64,000 nucleotides of DNA from Phycisphaeraceae bacterium (GTDB taxonomy: Bacteria > Planctomycetota > Phycisphaerae > Phycisphaerales > UBA1924). A program made the position numbers and the translations under genes. Positions 9,135 through 18,350 of this stretch are shown one piece after another (position 1 is the first letter of the stretch; the number at the start of each line of letters is the position of its first letter). The notes beneath the pieces were generated by a model. That model was not told the DNA's origin and made no database searches. It saw nothing but the letters and a program-made list of their open reading frames with translations. The stretch covers positions 165,253-229,252 of the forward strand of contig JAHBWW010000006.1 in NCBI GenBank assembly GCA_019636795.1. The letters are read 5' to 3'.

Positions 9135-10217
9135 TCAGCGATTCTGGGATGAGGCGAGGACGCGAAGCGTTGCGGTTGCTGCGGCGACGCGGACGAGGCC
9201 TGATTCATCGTCGAGGAGTGTTTCGAGGCGGGAGAGATTTTCGCGCTGGGCGATCTGGCCATAGACGAAGGCGGCCTGGGCTCGCACAGCGGGGTTGGCG
9301 TGGGTGAGGAAGCGGTCGGGCATCTGCGAGCCGCCACGGACCTTGAGTTCTGCGAGCGCTCCGGTGATGGAGAGCAGGACCTCGGGCGGCATGGCGTTGC
9401 CTCGCTGGTCCTGCTGGGCCGAGAGCCAGATGAGCACTTTGGCAGATTCGCGGTCTCCGACTGTGCCGATGATTTGGGCGGCGAGGGCGGTTGCTTCGAG
9501 TTCGTCGGCACTGGCAGGGAGGAGGGCCGAGCGAATGGAGTCGAGTTTGGTGCGGTCGCCGAGTTTGATCATGGCTTCGGCGATCTGAAGTTCGAGGAGG
9601 CGGTGTTCGACGCTTGAACCGGACGAACTTGTTGCTCGTGCAGCGTCGGCGAGCATGGGCAGGGCCGAGGCGTGCCCGAGTTCGCCCAGGACGTATGCAG
9701 CGTGAGCGCGGACCTTCATCGATGCGCTATCAAAGAGGAATCGACCGAGTGGCGTGGGATCGACGGCTGCACCGTTGCGGTCGAGCGCGTAGATGGCTGA
9801 GGCGACGACGAAGGGGGACTGGTCGTGCAGCAAGGTGCGCAGGGCCGGGGTGAGTTCGGCAAGTCTGGCGCGTCCTACGACCATTGCGGCGATAGAGCGG
9901 ACGCCTTCGTTGGAGTCCATGAGAGCCATGGCTGCAATAGGCTGTAGCCGCGAAGGGGCGTAGAGGAGTCCTTCGAGCGCGTTGGCCCGCTCCTGTGCAT
10001 ACTCGCTGGAGGCGGCGGTGACGAGTTCGTCGAGGGCCTGCTCGCGCAGTTGGGAGAGGGCAACGGGATCGCGTTGAGCGATGGCTTGGGGCTCAGTTGC
10101 GGATTGGTCCTTGGCGCGGGGTTTGGTGGTGGTGCATCCGGTTGGGGCCACTAGCGTGAGTGCAAGGCCGGCCAGAAGGATCATTGAGCGGGGTGAGATG
10201 CGTGATGAACTGGGCAT
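9135..10217 (-). CDS. HEAT-repeat lipoprotein
   Basis: 360 aa from ATG 10217 (AAGGA upstream). The lipoprotein signal peptide has lipobox LVAPTGC at about residue 27. The mature part is a series of HEAT/Armadillo-like helical repeats (ERANALEGLLYAPSRLQPIA; VRSIAAMVVGRARLAELTPA; VRAHAAYVLGELGHASALP; VRAQAAFVYGQIAQRENLSR). Such solenoids act as protein-binding scaffolds. It lies 56 bp downstream of lnt, the enzyme that would acylate it, and may be read from the same transcript. Confidence 0.8.
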   Translation of the reverse strand: MPSSSRISPRSMILLAGLALTLVAPTGCTTTKPRAKDQSATEPQAIAQRDPVALSQLREQALDELVTAASSEYAQERANALEGLLYAPSRLQPIAAMALMDSNEGVRSIAAMVVGRARLAELTPALRTLLHDQSPFVVASAIYALDRNGAAVDPTPLGRFLFDSASMKVRAHAAYVLGELGHASALPMLADAARATSSSGSSVEHRLLELQIAEAMIKLGDRTKLDSIRSALLPASADELEATALAAQIIGTVGDRESAKVLIWLSAQQDQRGNAMPPEVLLSITGALAELKVRGGSQMPDRFLTHANPAVRAQAAFVYGQIAQRENLSRLETLLDDESGLVRVAAATATLRVLASSQNR

Positions 10218-10273
10218 GACGGGTATCCTTCGCACGCCGGAGGGCGGGGTCTCGGTGGGGGTTGGTGGCAGAG

Positions 10274-12055
10274 TCAAGTTCGGTGCTCGGCGTCTGACTG
10301 TTCGTCGGCCTGAACAGGGATTTTTCTTCTCGATTGGGTGGGGAGAAACGTCCAAAGCCAGGCCGATGCGGTTCCAAGGAAGCAGGCCCAGCCGAACACA
10401 TCCCCGATTTTGGCATAGAACGTCGAGGATTCGGTCAAAGGAACGTCGATGATGGCGAGCCCCCAGGCGTTGGAGGTTGCCCATTCGCCGGTGCGTGGAT
10501 CCTGAGCACCTCGTGCGATTTCGCGGCCTCGCTCGTCGAAGACACAGGAAATGCCAGTGTTGGCGACGCGGACGAGGGGCTTGCCGAGTTCGATTGAGCG
10601 CCAGCGGGCGGTCAGGAGGTGGTGTTCGCGTCCGGGGTCCCACTGGCCGAACCAGCCATCGTTGGTGAGGTTGATCAGGACCTGAGCATCGCGACCGAGG
10701 CGTCGGCAGACGGCGGGCATGGTGGACTCGAAACAGATGGGGGTGCCGGCGACGAGTGTGGAGCCGTCGCGGAGCTTGATGTTGACCGGGGCGAGTGTGC
10801 GTCCGGGGAGGAGATCGAATCGCATGCCTTGTGCGCCAAAGCCCAGCATCTTGTTTTCAAGCCAGGGCCAGCGCGAGATGACGGGCATGATTTCGCCGAA
10901 TGGCGTGAGGTGGACCTTGTCGTAGCGTTTGGTGGGGGGCATGCCATCGTCGAGGACGAAGACGGAGTTGTAGCGTCCGTCGCTGTCGTAGGCGAAGCCC
11001 TGGTCACCGGGAAGATTCGAGATCTGCAGTCGCTCGTATGCAGCGCCGCCGATGAGCACGGGGATTCGCATGACGCGCTGAATCGCGATGAGTTCTTCAG
11101 CCATGAGGGTCGCGGGCATCGCTGTCTGCACGCCATCGGGCGCGATGTAACTCCAATAGAGGTCGGCATCGGCTTCGTGGAGGAGTGACTCGGCGTCGAG
11201 CGTCATGCCGGGAAACATGGCTTCGGGCAGGGCGATGAGATCGGGCTGTTCGCGGGCGGCGTAGGCGATGAGCGTACGCATCTGCACCCAGTCGGCGTAG
11301 CGGTCTTCGGGAGTCCATGACGTCTTGATAGATTGAGGAACGCTGGTCTGTACGATGGCGATGCGAACAGAACCGGCCGGGCTTGGCCATGGATTGATCA
11401 CAAGCCCGAGCAGGCAGAAGAACACAAAGTCGCCTGCTGCAGCAATGATGGCGATAGGGTGCATACGCGCCACGGCGGCGAGGACGGCTGTCGATGGAAG
11501 CGCTGCAACGGCCGACACCAGAAACGTGCCTCCGAGAGGCGCAAGATAGTTGAGCACTGTGGTACCGGCCAGAGGATGGGCGAGCAGATACCACGGATAT
11601 CCGGTGAGAAAGATGACGCTGCGAAAGAACTCGATACCGACCCATAGCAGAGGCCAAAGGAGGAGCATTGCGGGAGCGAGGCGGAAGATGCGGGCCGAGG
11701 CCCAAACGAGCAGGACGTTGAATCCTGAGAGCAGGATTGCCAGCGGGAGAAATCCGAACGATGAGACCGAAATGACCCAGTGCTGGGCCACAATCCAGAA
11801 CGGGAGGGTGCCAACCCCCGCCCAGAATGCTGCGACAAGAGGGCGATGGCGTGCGACCAGAGCGATCCAGCCCAGCGGCAGTGGTGCGATCAGCGCGAGA
11901 AACCAGAGATCGAATGGTGGAAAGGCGAGCAGCAGCAGGGCTGCATGACCAAGGCCGGCACCCAGCGCGCAGAAGCGGACACGGTGTACGGTGGGCGGGC
12001 GCGTGGCAAGGAACCGGCGAGAAAGACTCGGGTCAGCGTGCTCGGTCGCAAGCAT
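10274..12055 (-). CDS. lnt: Apolipoprotein N-acyltransferase
   Basis: 593 aa. Lnt transfers the third acyl chain to the N-terminal Cys of lipoproteins in the inner membrane. The N-terminal half has about seven membrane helices. The C-terminal half is the nitrilase-like domain with the Glu-Lys-Cys triad visible as ALPEAMFPGM, RYDKVHLTPFGE and GTPICFESTMP. It is a little longer than the usual 510-540. It follows accD by 6 bp and precedes a lipoprotein gene. Confidence 0.95.
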   Translation of the reverse strand: MLATEHADPSLSRRFLATRPPTVHRVRFCALGAGLGHAALLLLAFPPFDLWFLALIAPLPLGWIALVARHRPLVAAFWAGVGTLPFWIVAQHWVISVSSFGFLPLAILLSGFNVLLVWASARIFRLAPAMLLLWPLLWVGIEFFRSVIFLTGYPWYLLAHPLAGTTVLNYLAPLGGTFLVSAVAALPSTAVLAAVARMHPIAIIAAAGDFVFFCLLGLVINPWPSPAGSVRIAIVQTSVPQSIKTSWTPEDRYADWVQMRTLIAYAAREQPDLIALPEAMFPGMTLDAESLLHEADADLYWSYIAPDGVQTAMPATLMAEELIAIQRVMRIPVLIGGAAYERLQISNLPGDQGFAYDSDGRYNSVFVLDDGMPPTKRYDKVHLTPFGEIMPVISRWPWLENKMLGFGAQGMRFDLLPGRTLAPVNIKLRDGSTLVAGTPICFESTMPAVCRRLGRDAQVLINLTNDGWFGQWDPGREHHLLTARWRSIELGKPLVRVANTGISCVFDERGREIARGAQDPRTGEWATSNAWGLAIIDVPLTESSTFYAKIGDVFGWACFLGTASAWLWTFLPTQSRRKIPVQADEQSDAEHRT

Positions 12056-12061
12056 GGGTGC

Positions 12062-12904
12062 TTAGCCGCCCGCGTAGTCGATGAGGCGGGCGATCTCGGT
12101 GCGCAGATCGGCCCGCGCGACAACCCGATCGACAAGGCCCGAAGCCAGGAGGAACTCTGAACGCTGGAACCCGTCGGGAAGGTCCTGGCGGATGGTCTGA
12201 CGGATGACGCGAGGGCCGGCGAAGCCGATCAGAGCCTTGGGTTCTGCAACGATGACATCGCCGAGCATGGCGAACGATGCGGTGACGCCTCCGGTGGTTG
12301 GATCGGTCAGGACGGAGATGAACAGGCCTCCGGCGTCGTCGAAGCGAGCGAGTGCTGCGGAGGTCTTTGCCATCTGCATCAGGCTCAGGCCCGACTCCTG
12401 CATGCGTGCGCCGCCTGAGCAGCTGACGATGATGAGCGGCAACTTATCCACAGTTGCAAGCTCGATGGCGCGTGTGACGGTTTCGCCGACGACACAGCCC
12501 ATGGAACCCATCATGAAGGTGAGATCGAGGCAGCAGAGCATGGCGGGACGGCCTTTGATGAAGGCGCGGCCCGAAACGACGGCGTCATCCTGTCCCGTCT
12601 TGGCGCGTTCCCCGACGAGGCGGTCCTTGTAGGACTTGAGGTCGGTGAAGTTCATGGGGTCGGCTGCGATCAGGCCCTCGAACATGCGCTCAAATGTCCC
12701 GGGGTCTGAGAGTTGCGCTATACGCTCAGTTGCTGAAATGCGGAAGTGGTGGGTGCATTCCGGACAGACATGGAGGTTTGCTTCCATCTGTCGGCGATAG
12801 ATCATCTGGTTGCACCCGGGGCAGCGGAGCCAGAGTCCTTCCGGAATGGCTGCCCGTCGGAGGGGCTTGAGTTCCGCCCACGTGCGAGTCGCAGTCTGTG
12901 TCAT
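12062..12904 (-). CDS. accD: Acetyl-CoA carboxylase carboxyltransferase subunit beta
   Basis: 280 aa from ATG 12904; an in-frame GTG four codons upstream is less likely. The N-terminal four-Cys zinc ribbon (RCPGCNQ ... HVCPECTHHF) is complete, followed by the crotonase-like carboxyltransferase core (CSGGARMQESGLSLMQMAKT; TDPTTGGVTASFAMLGDV). It is the partner of AccA in the first step of fatty acid synthesis. First gene of the accD-lnt transcript. Confidence 0.95.
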   Translation of the reverse strand: MTQTATRTWAELKPLRRAAIPEGLWLRCPGCNQMIYRRQMEANLHVCPECTHHFRISATERIAQLSDPGTFERMFEGLIAADPMNFTDLKSYKDRLVGERAKTGQDDAVVSGRAFIKGRPAMLCCLDLTFMMGSMGCVVGETVTRAIELATVDKLPLIIVSCSGGARMQESGLSLMQMAKTSAALARFDDAGGLFISVLTDPTTGGVTASFAMLGDVIVAEPKALIGFAGPRVIRQTIRQDLPDGFQRSEFLLASGLVDRVVARADLRTEIARLIDYAGG

Positions 12905-12955
12905 GTGTTTTCCCACATCAGACGCATCGTGCGTCCGGGTCGTTCACTGATTCTT

Positions 12956-12964
12956 AGCGTAACA
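12956..12964 (-). promoter_or_regulatory. Extended -10 promoter of accD-lnt
   Basis: Minus-strand TGTTACGCT (TG-n-TACGCT). It lies about 50 bp before the accD start and within the 3' edge of the spacer after the preceding gene. No clear -35. Confidence 0.45.
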
Positions 12965-12968
12965 CGGT

Positions 12969-13586
12969 TCAGGATTCCGCGCGGACGGAGGCAAGCGAAA
13001 GTTGCTCGCGGTCGACCTCGTGCCATTCGAGGCACGGGCCCTCCTTGATCGCGGTCCAGAGGTGCCCAAGCGGAACGGCCCGCATCCAGCACCGGATGAT
13101 GGCCCACGCCATCGGACGGACAACAATACCTATTCGAGTGTGTCCGCTCTTTGTCTTCTCCAATGCGCGGATCAACGCATCGAGGATCCGCAATTCTGCA
13201 TCATGAAGGGATTCACCCCCTGGAACCTGTACGGAACTGGGATCCCCGAGCCATTGCTTGAACGCTGTAGGATAGCGCTCGGCCAGTTCGGACTCCCGCA
13301 ATCCTTCCCATAGGCCGAGATTGACTTCCCCCAAATCAGGAATCTGCTTGAGCCTGGCATTGGCGGCGGTGGCGAGCATCTGGGCGGCGGAAGTCGTCGA
13401 TTCATCCGGGGAGCACAGCACAAGGTCCAGCTTGAGATCGGAAAGTTGGTCGAGTTGTGCTTCCATACCTGCGCGTCCAGAATCGCACATCGGGAGGTCC
13501 GAGCCTCCAACGAGGCGGTCGGACTCGTCCCACTGCGTGACATTCGATCGCACAAGGAACAAAGAGAACGCTTTGGTCTTGGACAT
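12969..13586 (-). CDS. Histidine phosphatase-like protein lacking the catalytic histidines
   Basis: 205 aa. The fold signature of the phosphoglycerate-mutase branch is clear (SLFLVRSNVTQWD at the N-terminus, LWEGLRESELAERYP and VPGGESLHDAELR in the middle). The RHG motif is RSN (the nucleophilic His is Ser), and the second His motif near the C-terminus reads IGIVVRPMAW instead of V.SHG. It is therefore probably a pseudoenzyme with a binding or regulatory role. It has its own extended -10 promoter upstream. Confidence 0.75.
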   Translation of the reverse strand: MSKTKAFSLFLVRSNVTQWDESDRLVGGSDLPMCDSGRAGMEAQLDQLSDLKLDLVLCSPDESTTSAAQMLATAANARLKQIPDLGEVNLGLWEGLRESELAERYPTAFKQWLGDPSSVQVPGGESLHDAELRILDALIRALEKTKSGHTRIGIVVRPMAWAIIRCWMRAVPLGHLWTAIKEGPCLEWHEVDREQLSLASVRAES

Positions 13587-13643
13587 GGGTGATGCGCCTC
13601 GGGGGCGGGTTCCGGCGCGGCGTTCGGCCGAAGCGGAACGAGC

Positions 13644-13652
13644 AGTGTAGCA
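13644..13652 (-). promoter_or_regulatory. Extended -10 promoter (TGCTACACT)
   Basis: Minus-strand TG-C-TACACT, about 58 bp upstream of the pseudophosphatase ATG. The same nonamer pattern is found before nuoI and the PIN-TRAM gene. Confidence 0.5.
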
Positions 13653-13791
13653 CCAGTGTCATCGGCAACAAAGAGCCCGAGAGACGAGGATCGAGCGTCT
13701 TGTTCTGGTCCTATAAGGGATGTGCCACTATGGGGGTCGTGGGACGGGTTTTGATGACCCGCGAGGGGCTGGGAGTCCAGAATTTGGGGAT

Positions 13792-14472
13792 TTATCCTCG
13801 AATTGAGGCAATTGCGGAGGCACGCTGGTCTTGCGGGAGGTTGAAGATGGCCGAGGCGGCCACGAGGACGTTGCAACCGGCGTTGCGTGCGGCGCGGGCT
13901 GTGTGGGGTGCGATGCCGCCGTCCATTTGAATCCATGCCCCGGGGCCGAGATGCTCGCGGAGGGTGGCGACCTTGGGGAGGACGTGCTCCTGAAACGATT
14001 GGCCACTGAAACCGGGCTGGACGCTCATGACGAGCAGGAGGTCGAAGGATGCGGCGACATCGAGGACTGCTTCGACTGGGGTGGCAGGGTTGAGAGCGAG
14101 TCCGGGGGTGAGGCCGAGGCTTCGGATGTGGGCGGCGCGCTCGATGGCACCGGGCGAGTCGCTGACTTCGATGTGGAAGGTGAGGTGATCGGCACCGGCC
14201 CGGGCGAAGGGTTCGAAGAACTGCTCGGGTCGTTCGACCATGAGATGCACATCGAGGCAGGAGTGGGCGAAATGTTTGCGCAGGGCGCGGCACATATCGG
14301 GCCCCATGGTCAGGTTGGGGACGAAGTGGCCATCCATGATGTCGAGGTGGAGAAGGTCGGCACCGCTGGAGAAGACGGAAGCGCATTCGTCAGCCATGCG
14401 TCCGAAATCGGCCGAGAGAATGGATGGCGCGATGAGCGTGCGATCGGCAGCAGAGCGGAAGCATGAAGGCAT
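13792..14472 (-). CDS. rpe: Ribulose-phosphate 3-epimerase
   Basis: 226 aa, normal length. TIM barrel with family motifs LIAPSILSADFGRM, LHLDIMDGHFVPNLTMGP, LDVHLMVERPE, VMSVQPGFSGQSF and IQMDGGI, containing the catalytic Asp pair and metal-binding His residues. It interconverts ribulose 5-phosphate and xylulose 5-phosphate in the pentose phosphate pathway. Divergent from the pyrophosphorylase gene, 91 bp away. Confidence 0.95.
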   Translation of the reverse strand: MPSCFRSAADRTLIAPSILSADFGRMADECASVFSSGADLLHLDIMDGHFVPNLTMGPDMCRALRKHFAHSCLDVHLMVERPEQFFEPFARAGADHLTFHIEVSDSPGAIERAAHIRSLGLTPGLALNPATPVEAVLDVAASFDLLLVMSVQPGFSGQSFQEHVLPKVATLREHLGPGAWIQMDGGIAPHTARAARNAGCNVLVAASAIFNLPQDQRASAIASIRG

Positions 14473-14563
14473 GGCGGAGTGTATGGAGATTCGGGGTGCG
14501 GTCGCGGTCCTACGATCTGATCACGAGAATGATGAACACAAACACCCTGCGGAGGACGATGCG

Positions 14564-16003
14564 ATGACCTTGCCCAGCACTGTGCCGAGCATCGAGGAAC
14601 TCCGGCCGACCTTGTCGCGTGCGGGGCAGGAGCATGTGCTGCGTTTTGTTGATGAACTCTCGGCTGAGGAGTGCGAGAGGCTTGCGGCCCAGATCGCGGC
14701 GATTGATCTTGAGGAGATTCCGGAGTTGGTGTCGCGGTATGTGCTGTCGAGCGAGGCCGAGCATGTGCCGGGCGACCTGGAGCCGGCGAACTACTACCCG
14801 CTGGCGGGCGAGCCTGCGTGGGATGTGAAGCGGTACAAGGCGATGGGCGAGGATTTGCTGTCTGAGGGCGCGGTGGCGTGTTTCACCGTTGCGGGCGGGC
14901 AGGGGAGTCGGCTTGGCTATGAGGGGCCCAAGGGCTGTTACCCGACGGGTTCGGTGACGAGCAAGCCTCTGTTTCAGATCTTTGCTGAGAAGATTCGCGG
15001 TGCGGAGCGGACGTACGACGAGGATGTGCCGTGGTACATCATGACGAGCCCGCTGAATCACGACGAGACGGTGCGGTTTTTTGTGCGCAACGAGTACTTC
15101 GGGCTTGATGCCGAGCGGGTGATGTTCTTTATGCAGGGGACGATGCCTTCGTTCGAGTGTGCGACGGGGCGGATGCTGATGTCGGGCAAGGGGACGATCG
15201 CGACCAATCCTGACGGGCACGGGGGTTCGCTGCGGGCGCTGGCGCGGAGCGGTGCGCTGGCGGACATGCGCCGGCGCGGGGTCGAGCATATCAGTTACTT
15301 TCAGGTCGACAATCCGAATGTGCAGATCACTGATCCGGTGTTCATCGGGTTGCATGTCGGCGCGCCCGATTCGACTGGCGAGATGTCGAGCAAGATGATT
15401 CCGAAGAGTGGGCCGGAGGAAAAGGTGGGGGTGTTTTGCAGGTCCGGGGGCAAGACGCGTGTGATCGAGTATTCGGATCTGCCGCGAGAACTGGCGCACG
15501 CGCGCGATGAGCGGGGGAGGTTGCGGTTTGTCGCCGGCTCGATCGCGATTCACATGCTCAGCGTGGGGTTTGTGGAGAAACTGAACTCGGATGCGGGTTT
15601 TGCGCTGCCGTATCACCGTGCGGTGAAGAAGGTGCGGCATGTGGATCTGGACACGGGCGAGATGGTCGAGCCGCGCGAAGCGAACGCGGTGAAATTGGAG
15701 CGATTCGTCTTCGATGCCATCGCGCTCGCAGGTTCGTCGATCGTGATGGAGACGGATCGGGTGGAGGAGTTTGCGCCGGTCAAAAACGCGGAAGGTGTGG
15801 ACAGCATCATCACGAGCAAGGAATTGCAGAGCGCCAAGGCGGCACGGTGGCTCGAGGCTGCGGGGGTTGTTGTGCCCAGGCGGGACGATGGCTCGCCGGA
15901 TTGCGTGCTCGAGATCGGCGGGCTGACGGCGATCGCGCCCGAGCGGCTGGATCGCTCGGAGTTGCCGGGCATGATCGAAGCAGGTTCACAGGTGGCGATC
16001 TGA
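14564..16003 (+). CDS. UDP-sugar pyrophosphorylase (UDPGP/UAP1-like)
   Basis: 479 aa from ATG 14564 with GGAGG upstream; the frame is open further left but overlaps rpe. The nucleotidyltransferase signature is TVAGGQGSRLGYEGPKGCYP (about residues 109-128), with later motifs YIMTSP, FFMQGTMPSF and YFQVDNPNVQITDP typical of eukaryote-type UDP-N-acetylglucosamine pyrophosphorylases and related enzymes. It makes a UDP-sugar from UTP and a sugar 1-phosphate. Whether the sugar is GlcNAc or glucose cannot be decided. It overlaps the next gene by one base (TGATG). Confidence 0.85.
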   Translation: MTLPSTVPSIEELRPTLSRAGQEHVLRFVDELSAEECERLAAQIAAIDLEEIPELVSRYVLSSEAEHVPGDLEPANYYPLAGEPAWDVKRYKAMGEDLLSEGAVACFTVAGGQGSRLGYEGPKGCYPTGSVTSKPLFQIFAEKIRGAERTYDEDVPWYIMTSPLNHDETVRFFVRNEYFGLDAERVMFFMQGTMPSFECATGRMLMSGKGTIATNPDGHGGSLRALARSGALADMRRRGVEHISYFQVDNPNVQITDPVFIGLHVGAPDSTGEMSSKMIPKSGPEEKVGVFCRSGGKTRVIEYSDLPRELAHARDERGRLRFVAGSIAIHMLSVGFVEKLNSDAGFALPYHRAVKKVRHVDLDTGEMVEPREANAVKLERFVFDAIALAGSSIVMETDRVEEFAPVKNAEGVDSIITSKELQSAKAARWLEAAGVVVPRRDDGSPDCVLEIGGLTAIAPERLDRSELPGMIEAGSQVAI

Positions 16004-16827
16004 TGTCCGAACGTCTGGCGGGCATGCCGCGATCGGTCGTCGAGCGGGCCAAACTGGTGCGTCTGGGTGATACGCAGGTGCCGACGCTGCTGGCGCATCC
16101 GGATTGGCAGACCCCTGCGCCGGTGGTGTTGTGGATGCACGGGCGGACGGTGAACAAGGAGCTCGACCCGGGGCGCTATGCGCGGTGGCTGCGGGCAGGC
16201 GTTGGGGTGTGTGCGATCGACCTGCCGGGGCATGGTGAGCGCGGCGACGCTCGGCCCAGCGACCCGGCGAACTCGCTGGCGCTGATCGAAGAGGCCTTGG
16301 GCGAGATCGACAGCGTGATCGACGCGCTCTCGATTCATGACGGGGTCTTTGATCAGGATCGTCTTGGTATCGGAGGGATGTCGCTCGGGGGGATGGTTGC
16401 GTTGCGAAGGCTTTGCGAGCCTCACACCTTCAAGGCGGCGTCTGTCGAAGCGACAACCGGGTCGCTTGAGCATTTGTATCTACCGGGGCCTGATGGCAAG
16501 TCCTGGCCGGTGAAACATGATCCTGCGCGGGTCAAGCAGTTGGACCCGGCGGCTCATCTCGCGGAGTGGAGGGCGATTCCGGTGCAGGTGCTGCACAGCG
16601 AGGCGGATGAAATGGTGCCTTGGGCGACGCAGGAGCGATTTGTGGGGTTGTTGCGCGAGCGTTACGAAGAGGTCGGCAGCGACCCGAGTTTGGTGGAAGT
16701 TCGCACGTGGCCCGAGACTGGTGCCCCGTCAGAACACATCGGATTTGGTCGGGAAAGCAATGAAGCCAAGACGTTGCAGGTTGAGTTCTGGGTGCGTCAT
16801 CTTGCGCCTGTGGGTTTTGTGGGGTGA
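16003..16827 (+). CDS. Alpha/beta hydrolase
   Basis: 274 aa; the start ATG overlaps the preceding stop, so translation is probably coupled. Oxyanion-hole motif VVLWMHGRTVNKE (about 40-52), nucleophile elbow GGMSLGGM (Ser about 127), a late Asp (HSEADEMVPW) and His (PSEHIGF) complete the triad. This is the dienelactone-hydrolase/peptidase S9-like class; the substrate is unknown. Confidence 0.8.
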   Translation: MSERLAGMPRSVVERAKLVRLGDTQVPTLLAHPDWQTPAPVVLWMHGRTVNKELDPGRYARWLRAGVGVCAIDLPGHGERGDARPSDPANSLALIEEALGEIDSVIDALSIHDGVFDQDRLGIGGMSLGGMVALRRLCEPHTFKAASVEATTGSLEHLYLPGPDGKSWPVKHDPARVKQLDPAAHLAEWRAIPVQVLHSEADEMVPWATQERFVGLLRERYEEVGSDPSLVEVRTWPETGAPSEHIGFGRESNEAKTLQVEFWVRHLAPVGFVG

Positions 16828-16875
16828 ATAAGTGAGCACGGGACGGTGATTATGCCGTAAAGTGTTGTCTAGAGG

Positions 16876-16918
16876 GCGCAAGCCCGGCGCGACGAGGCGG
16901 GGCCTCGGGTTGCGCAGG
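16876..16918 (+). promoter_or_regulatory. Long GC-rich hairpin before the thioredoxin-like gene
   Basis: GCGCAAGCCCG and CGGGTTGCGC form an imperfect stem around a GC-rich loop, ending about 44 bp before the start codon. There is no T-run, so it is not a normal intrinsic terminator; it may be a transcript-end or 5' UTR structure. Confidence 0.35.
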
Positions 16919-16961
16919 TTCAGATTTTCGGGTGAGCACACTGAAGTGAAGGAGTGTTGAC

Positions 16962-18245
16962 ATGAAGATGAAGAGTTGGTTGACAGCGGCTGCGGCGTTG
17001 TGCGTCGCGGCCGGGACGACGTTTGCGGCTCCGCCGAGCGATGCGGCCTTGGCTGAGAAGGTGCGCGAGTATGAGCAGACGATGGCCAAGACGCCGCGTG
17101 CCGAGCAACTGGCGACGCGGACGGAACTGATCAAGAAACTGCTGGGCGATGAGACATTTGCCGAGTACAGCTCGTCGCAGATCGAGACGGTGCTTGGTCT
17201 GGTTGTTGCCGACGAGGCGCTGCGCGATCGCGCGATTGCCAGGCTTGCGGAACTCAAGGCGCAAGAGTCTCCCGAGGGGCTCAATGCCGAACTGGTGCAC
17301 ACGCTGATGCAGATGTACGCGCGGCGTGGATCGCCGACGGCTGACGATGTGAAGCGCATGCTCAATGACCCGAGGCTGGTGCAGTTGGTGAGCAAGGGTC
17401 AGGGGCTGAGCATTTTCTCGCTGCTGGGCAGCGTTCGTGGCGGCGGGCTGAGCGATTCGGTCGAGACGCTGATGAAGTTGACGCGGGCATTGCCCGAGAC
17501 GCTCGCGCCTGGCAAGGCGGATTCGATCGCGAATCTGTATACGACACTGGCGTACACGGTTCCCAATCCGTCGGAGCAGTTGGCGTCGCTTCAGTCGCGT
17601 GCCCTTGCGTATCTCGATGCGGATATCAAGTCGCTCAAGGGCGATGACGCGAAGGCGACCTCGCCTCAGATTGCGTCGCTTGAGAAGACTCGTGATCGGC
17701 TTGCGGTGATTAATGGCGCTGCGCCCGAGATCGAGTTCATGTGGTATTCGGAAGACGGCTCGGTGACGAAACTGTCGGACCTCAAGGGCAAAGTTGTGAT
17801 CATCGACTTCTGGGCGACGTGGTGCGGGCCTTGCATCTCGGCGTTTCCGAAGGTGCGCCATCTGGCTGAGCATTACAACGGCTACCCGGTCGAGATCGTC
17901 GGCGTGACGAGCATTCAGGGCTCGCACTACCGCACGAACCCGCAGACCAACGAGCGCGAAAAGATTGACACCAAGGACGACACGCAGAAAGAGTTCACGC
18001 TCATGACCGAGTTCATGAAGGAACTGAACATGACGTGGCCGGTGGGGTTCTCGAAGGAGAACGTCTTTGATCCGCGCTACGGGGTGTACGGGATTCCGCA
18101 CATTGCCATCATCGACCCGGCGGGGAAGGTGCGTGTCAACGGCCTGAACCCGCACGGCCTGACCGATGTGCAGGAGCACGCGCTGATCGACACGATTCTC
18201 AAGGAGTTCAATCTGGCCACGCCCGACTTCAAGCCGCATGGCTGA
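16962..18245 (+). CDS. Exported TlpA-like thioredoxin-fold protein
   Basis: 427 aa with an N-terminal signal peptide (residues 1-23, cleavage after TFAA). About 230 residues of helical region precede a C-terminal TlpA/ResA-type domain with WATWCGPC (about residue 286), a GVYGIPHIAIIDP cis-Pro loop and an insert of about 35 residues after the first helix. It probably reduces or isomerises disulfides of exported proteins or cytochromes. Monocistronic, followed by a terminator. Confidence 0.85.
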   Translation: MKMKSWLTAAAALCVAAGTTFAAPPSDAALAEKVREYEQTMAKTPRAEQLATRTELIKKLLGDETFAEYSSSQIETVLGLVVADEALRDRAIARLAELKAQESPEGLNAELVHTLMQMYARRGSPTADDVKRMLNDPRLVQLVSKGQGLSIFSLLGSVRGGGLSDSVETLMKLTRALPETLAPGKADSIANLYTTLAYTVPNPSEQLASLQSRALAYLDADIKSLKGDDAKATSPQIASLEKTRDRLAVINGAAPEIEFMWYSEDGSVTKLSDLKGKVVIIDFWATWCGPCISAFPKVRHLAEHYNGYPVEIVGVTSIQGSHYRTNPQTNEREKIDTKDDTQKEFTLMTEFMKELNMTWPVGFSKENVFDPRYGVYGIPHIAIIDPAGKVRVNGLNPHGLTDVQEHALIDTILKEFNLATPDFKPHG

Positions 18246-18286
18246 GCGAGCGGTAGTCTGATTCAAGCCCAACGCAAGCATTGCAG

Positions 18287-18317
18287 GGCCCCCTCATCGG
18301 CGAGGGGGCCTTTTTTT
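18287..18317 (+). terminator. Rho-independent terminator
   Basis: GGCCCCCTC, loop ATCGGC, GAGGGGGCC and seven T, downstream of the thioredoxin-like gene. Confidence 0.9.
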
Positions 18318-18350
18318 ATTTTGCGCGACTGGTGTATCCTCTGGCCTGGC

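Noticed and set aside
10218-10643. N-terminal extension of the HEAT-repeat lipoprotein gene
   Set aside because: It overlaps lnt in another frame and would hide a clear lipoprotein signal peptide.
14510-15640. Large minus-strand frame opposite the UDP-sugar pyrophosphorylase
   Set aside because: Arg/His-rich shadow frame without any domain; the plus-strand frame has clear motifs.
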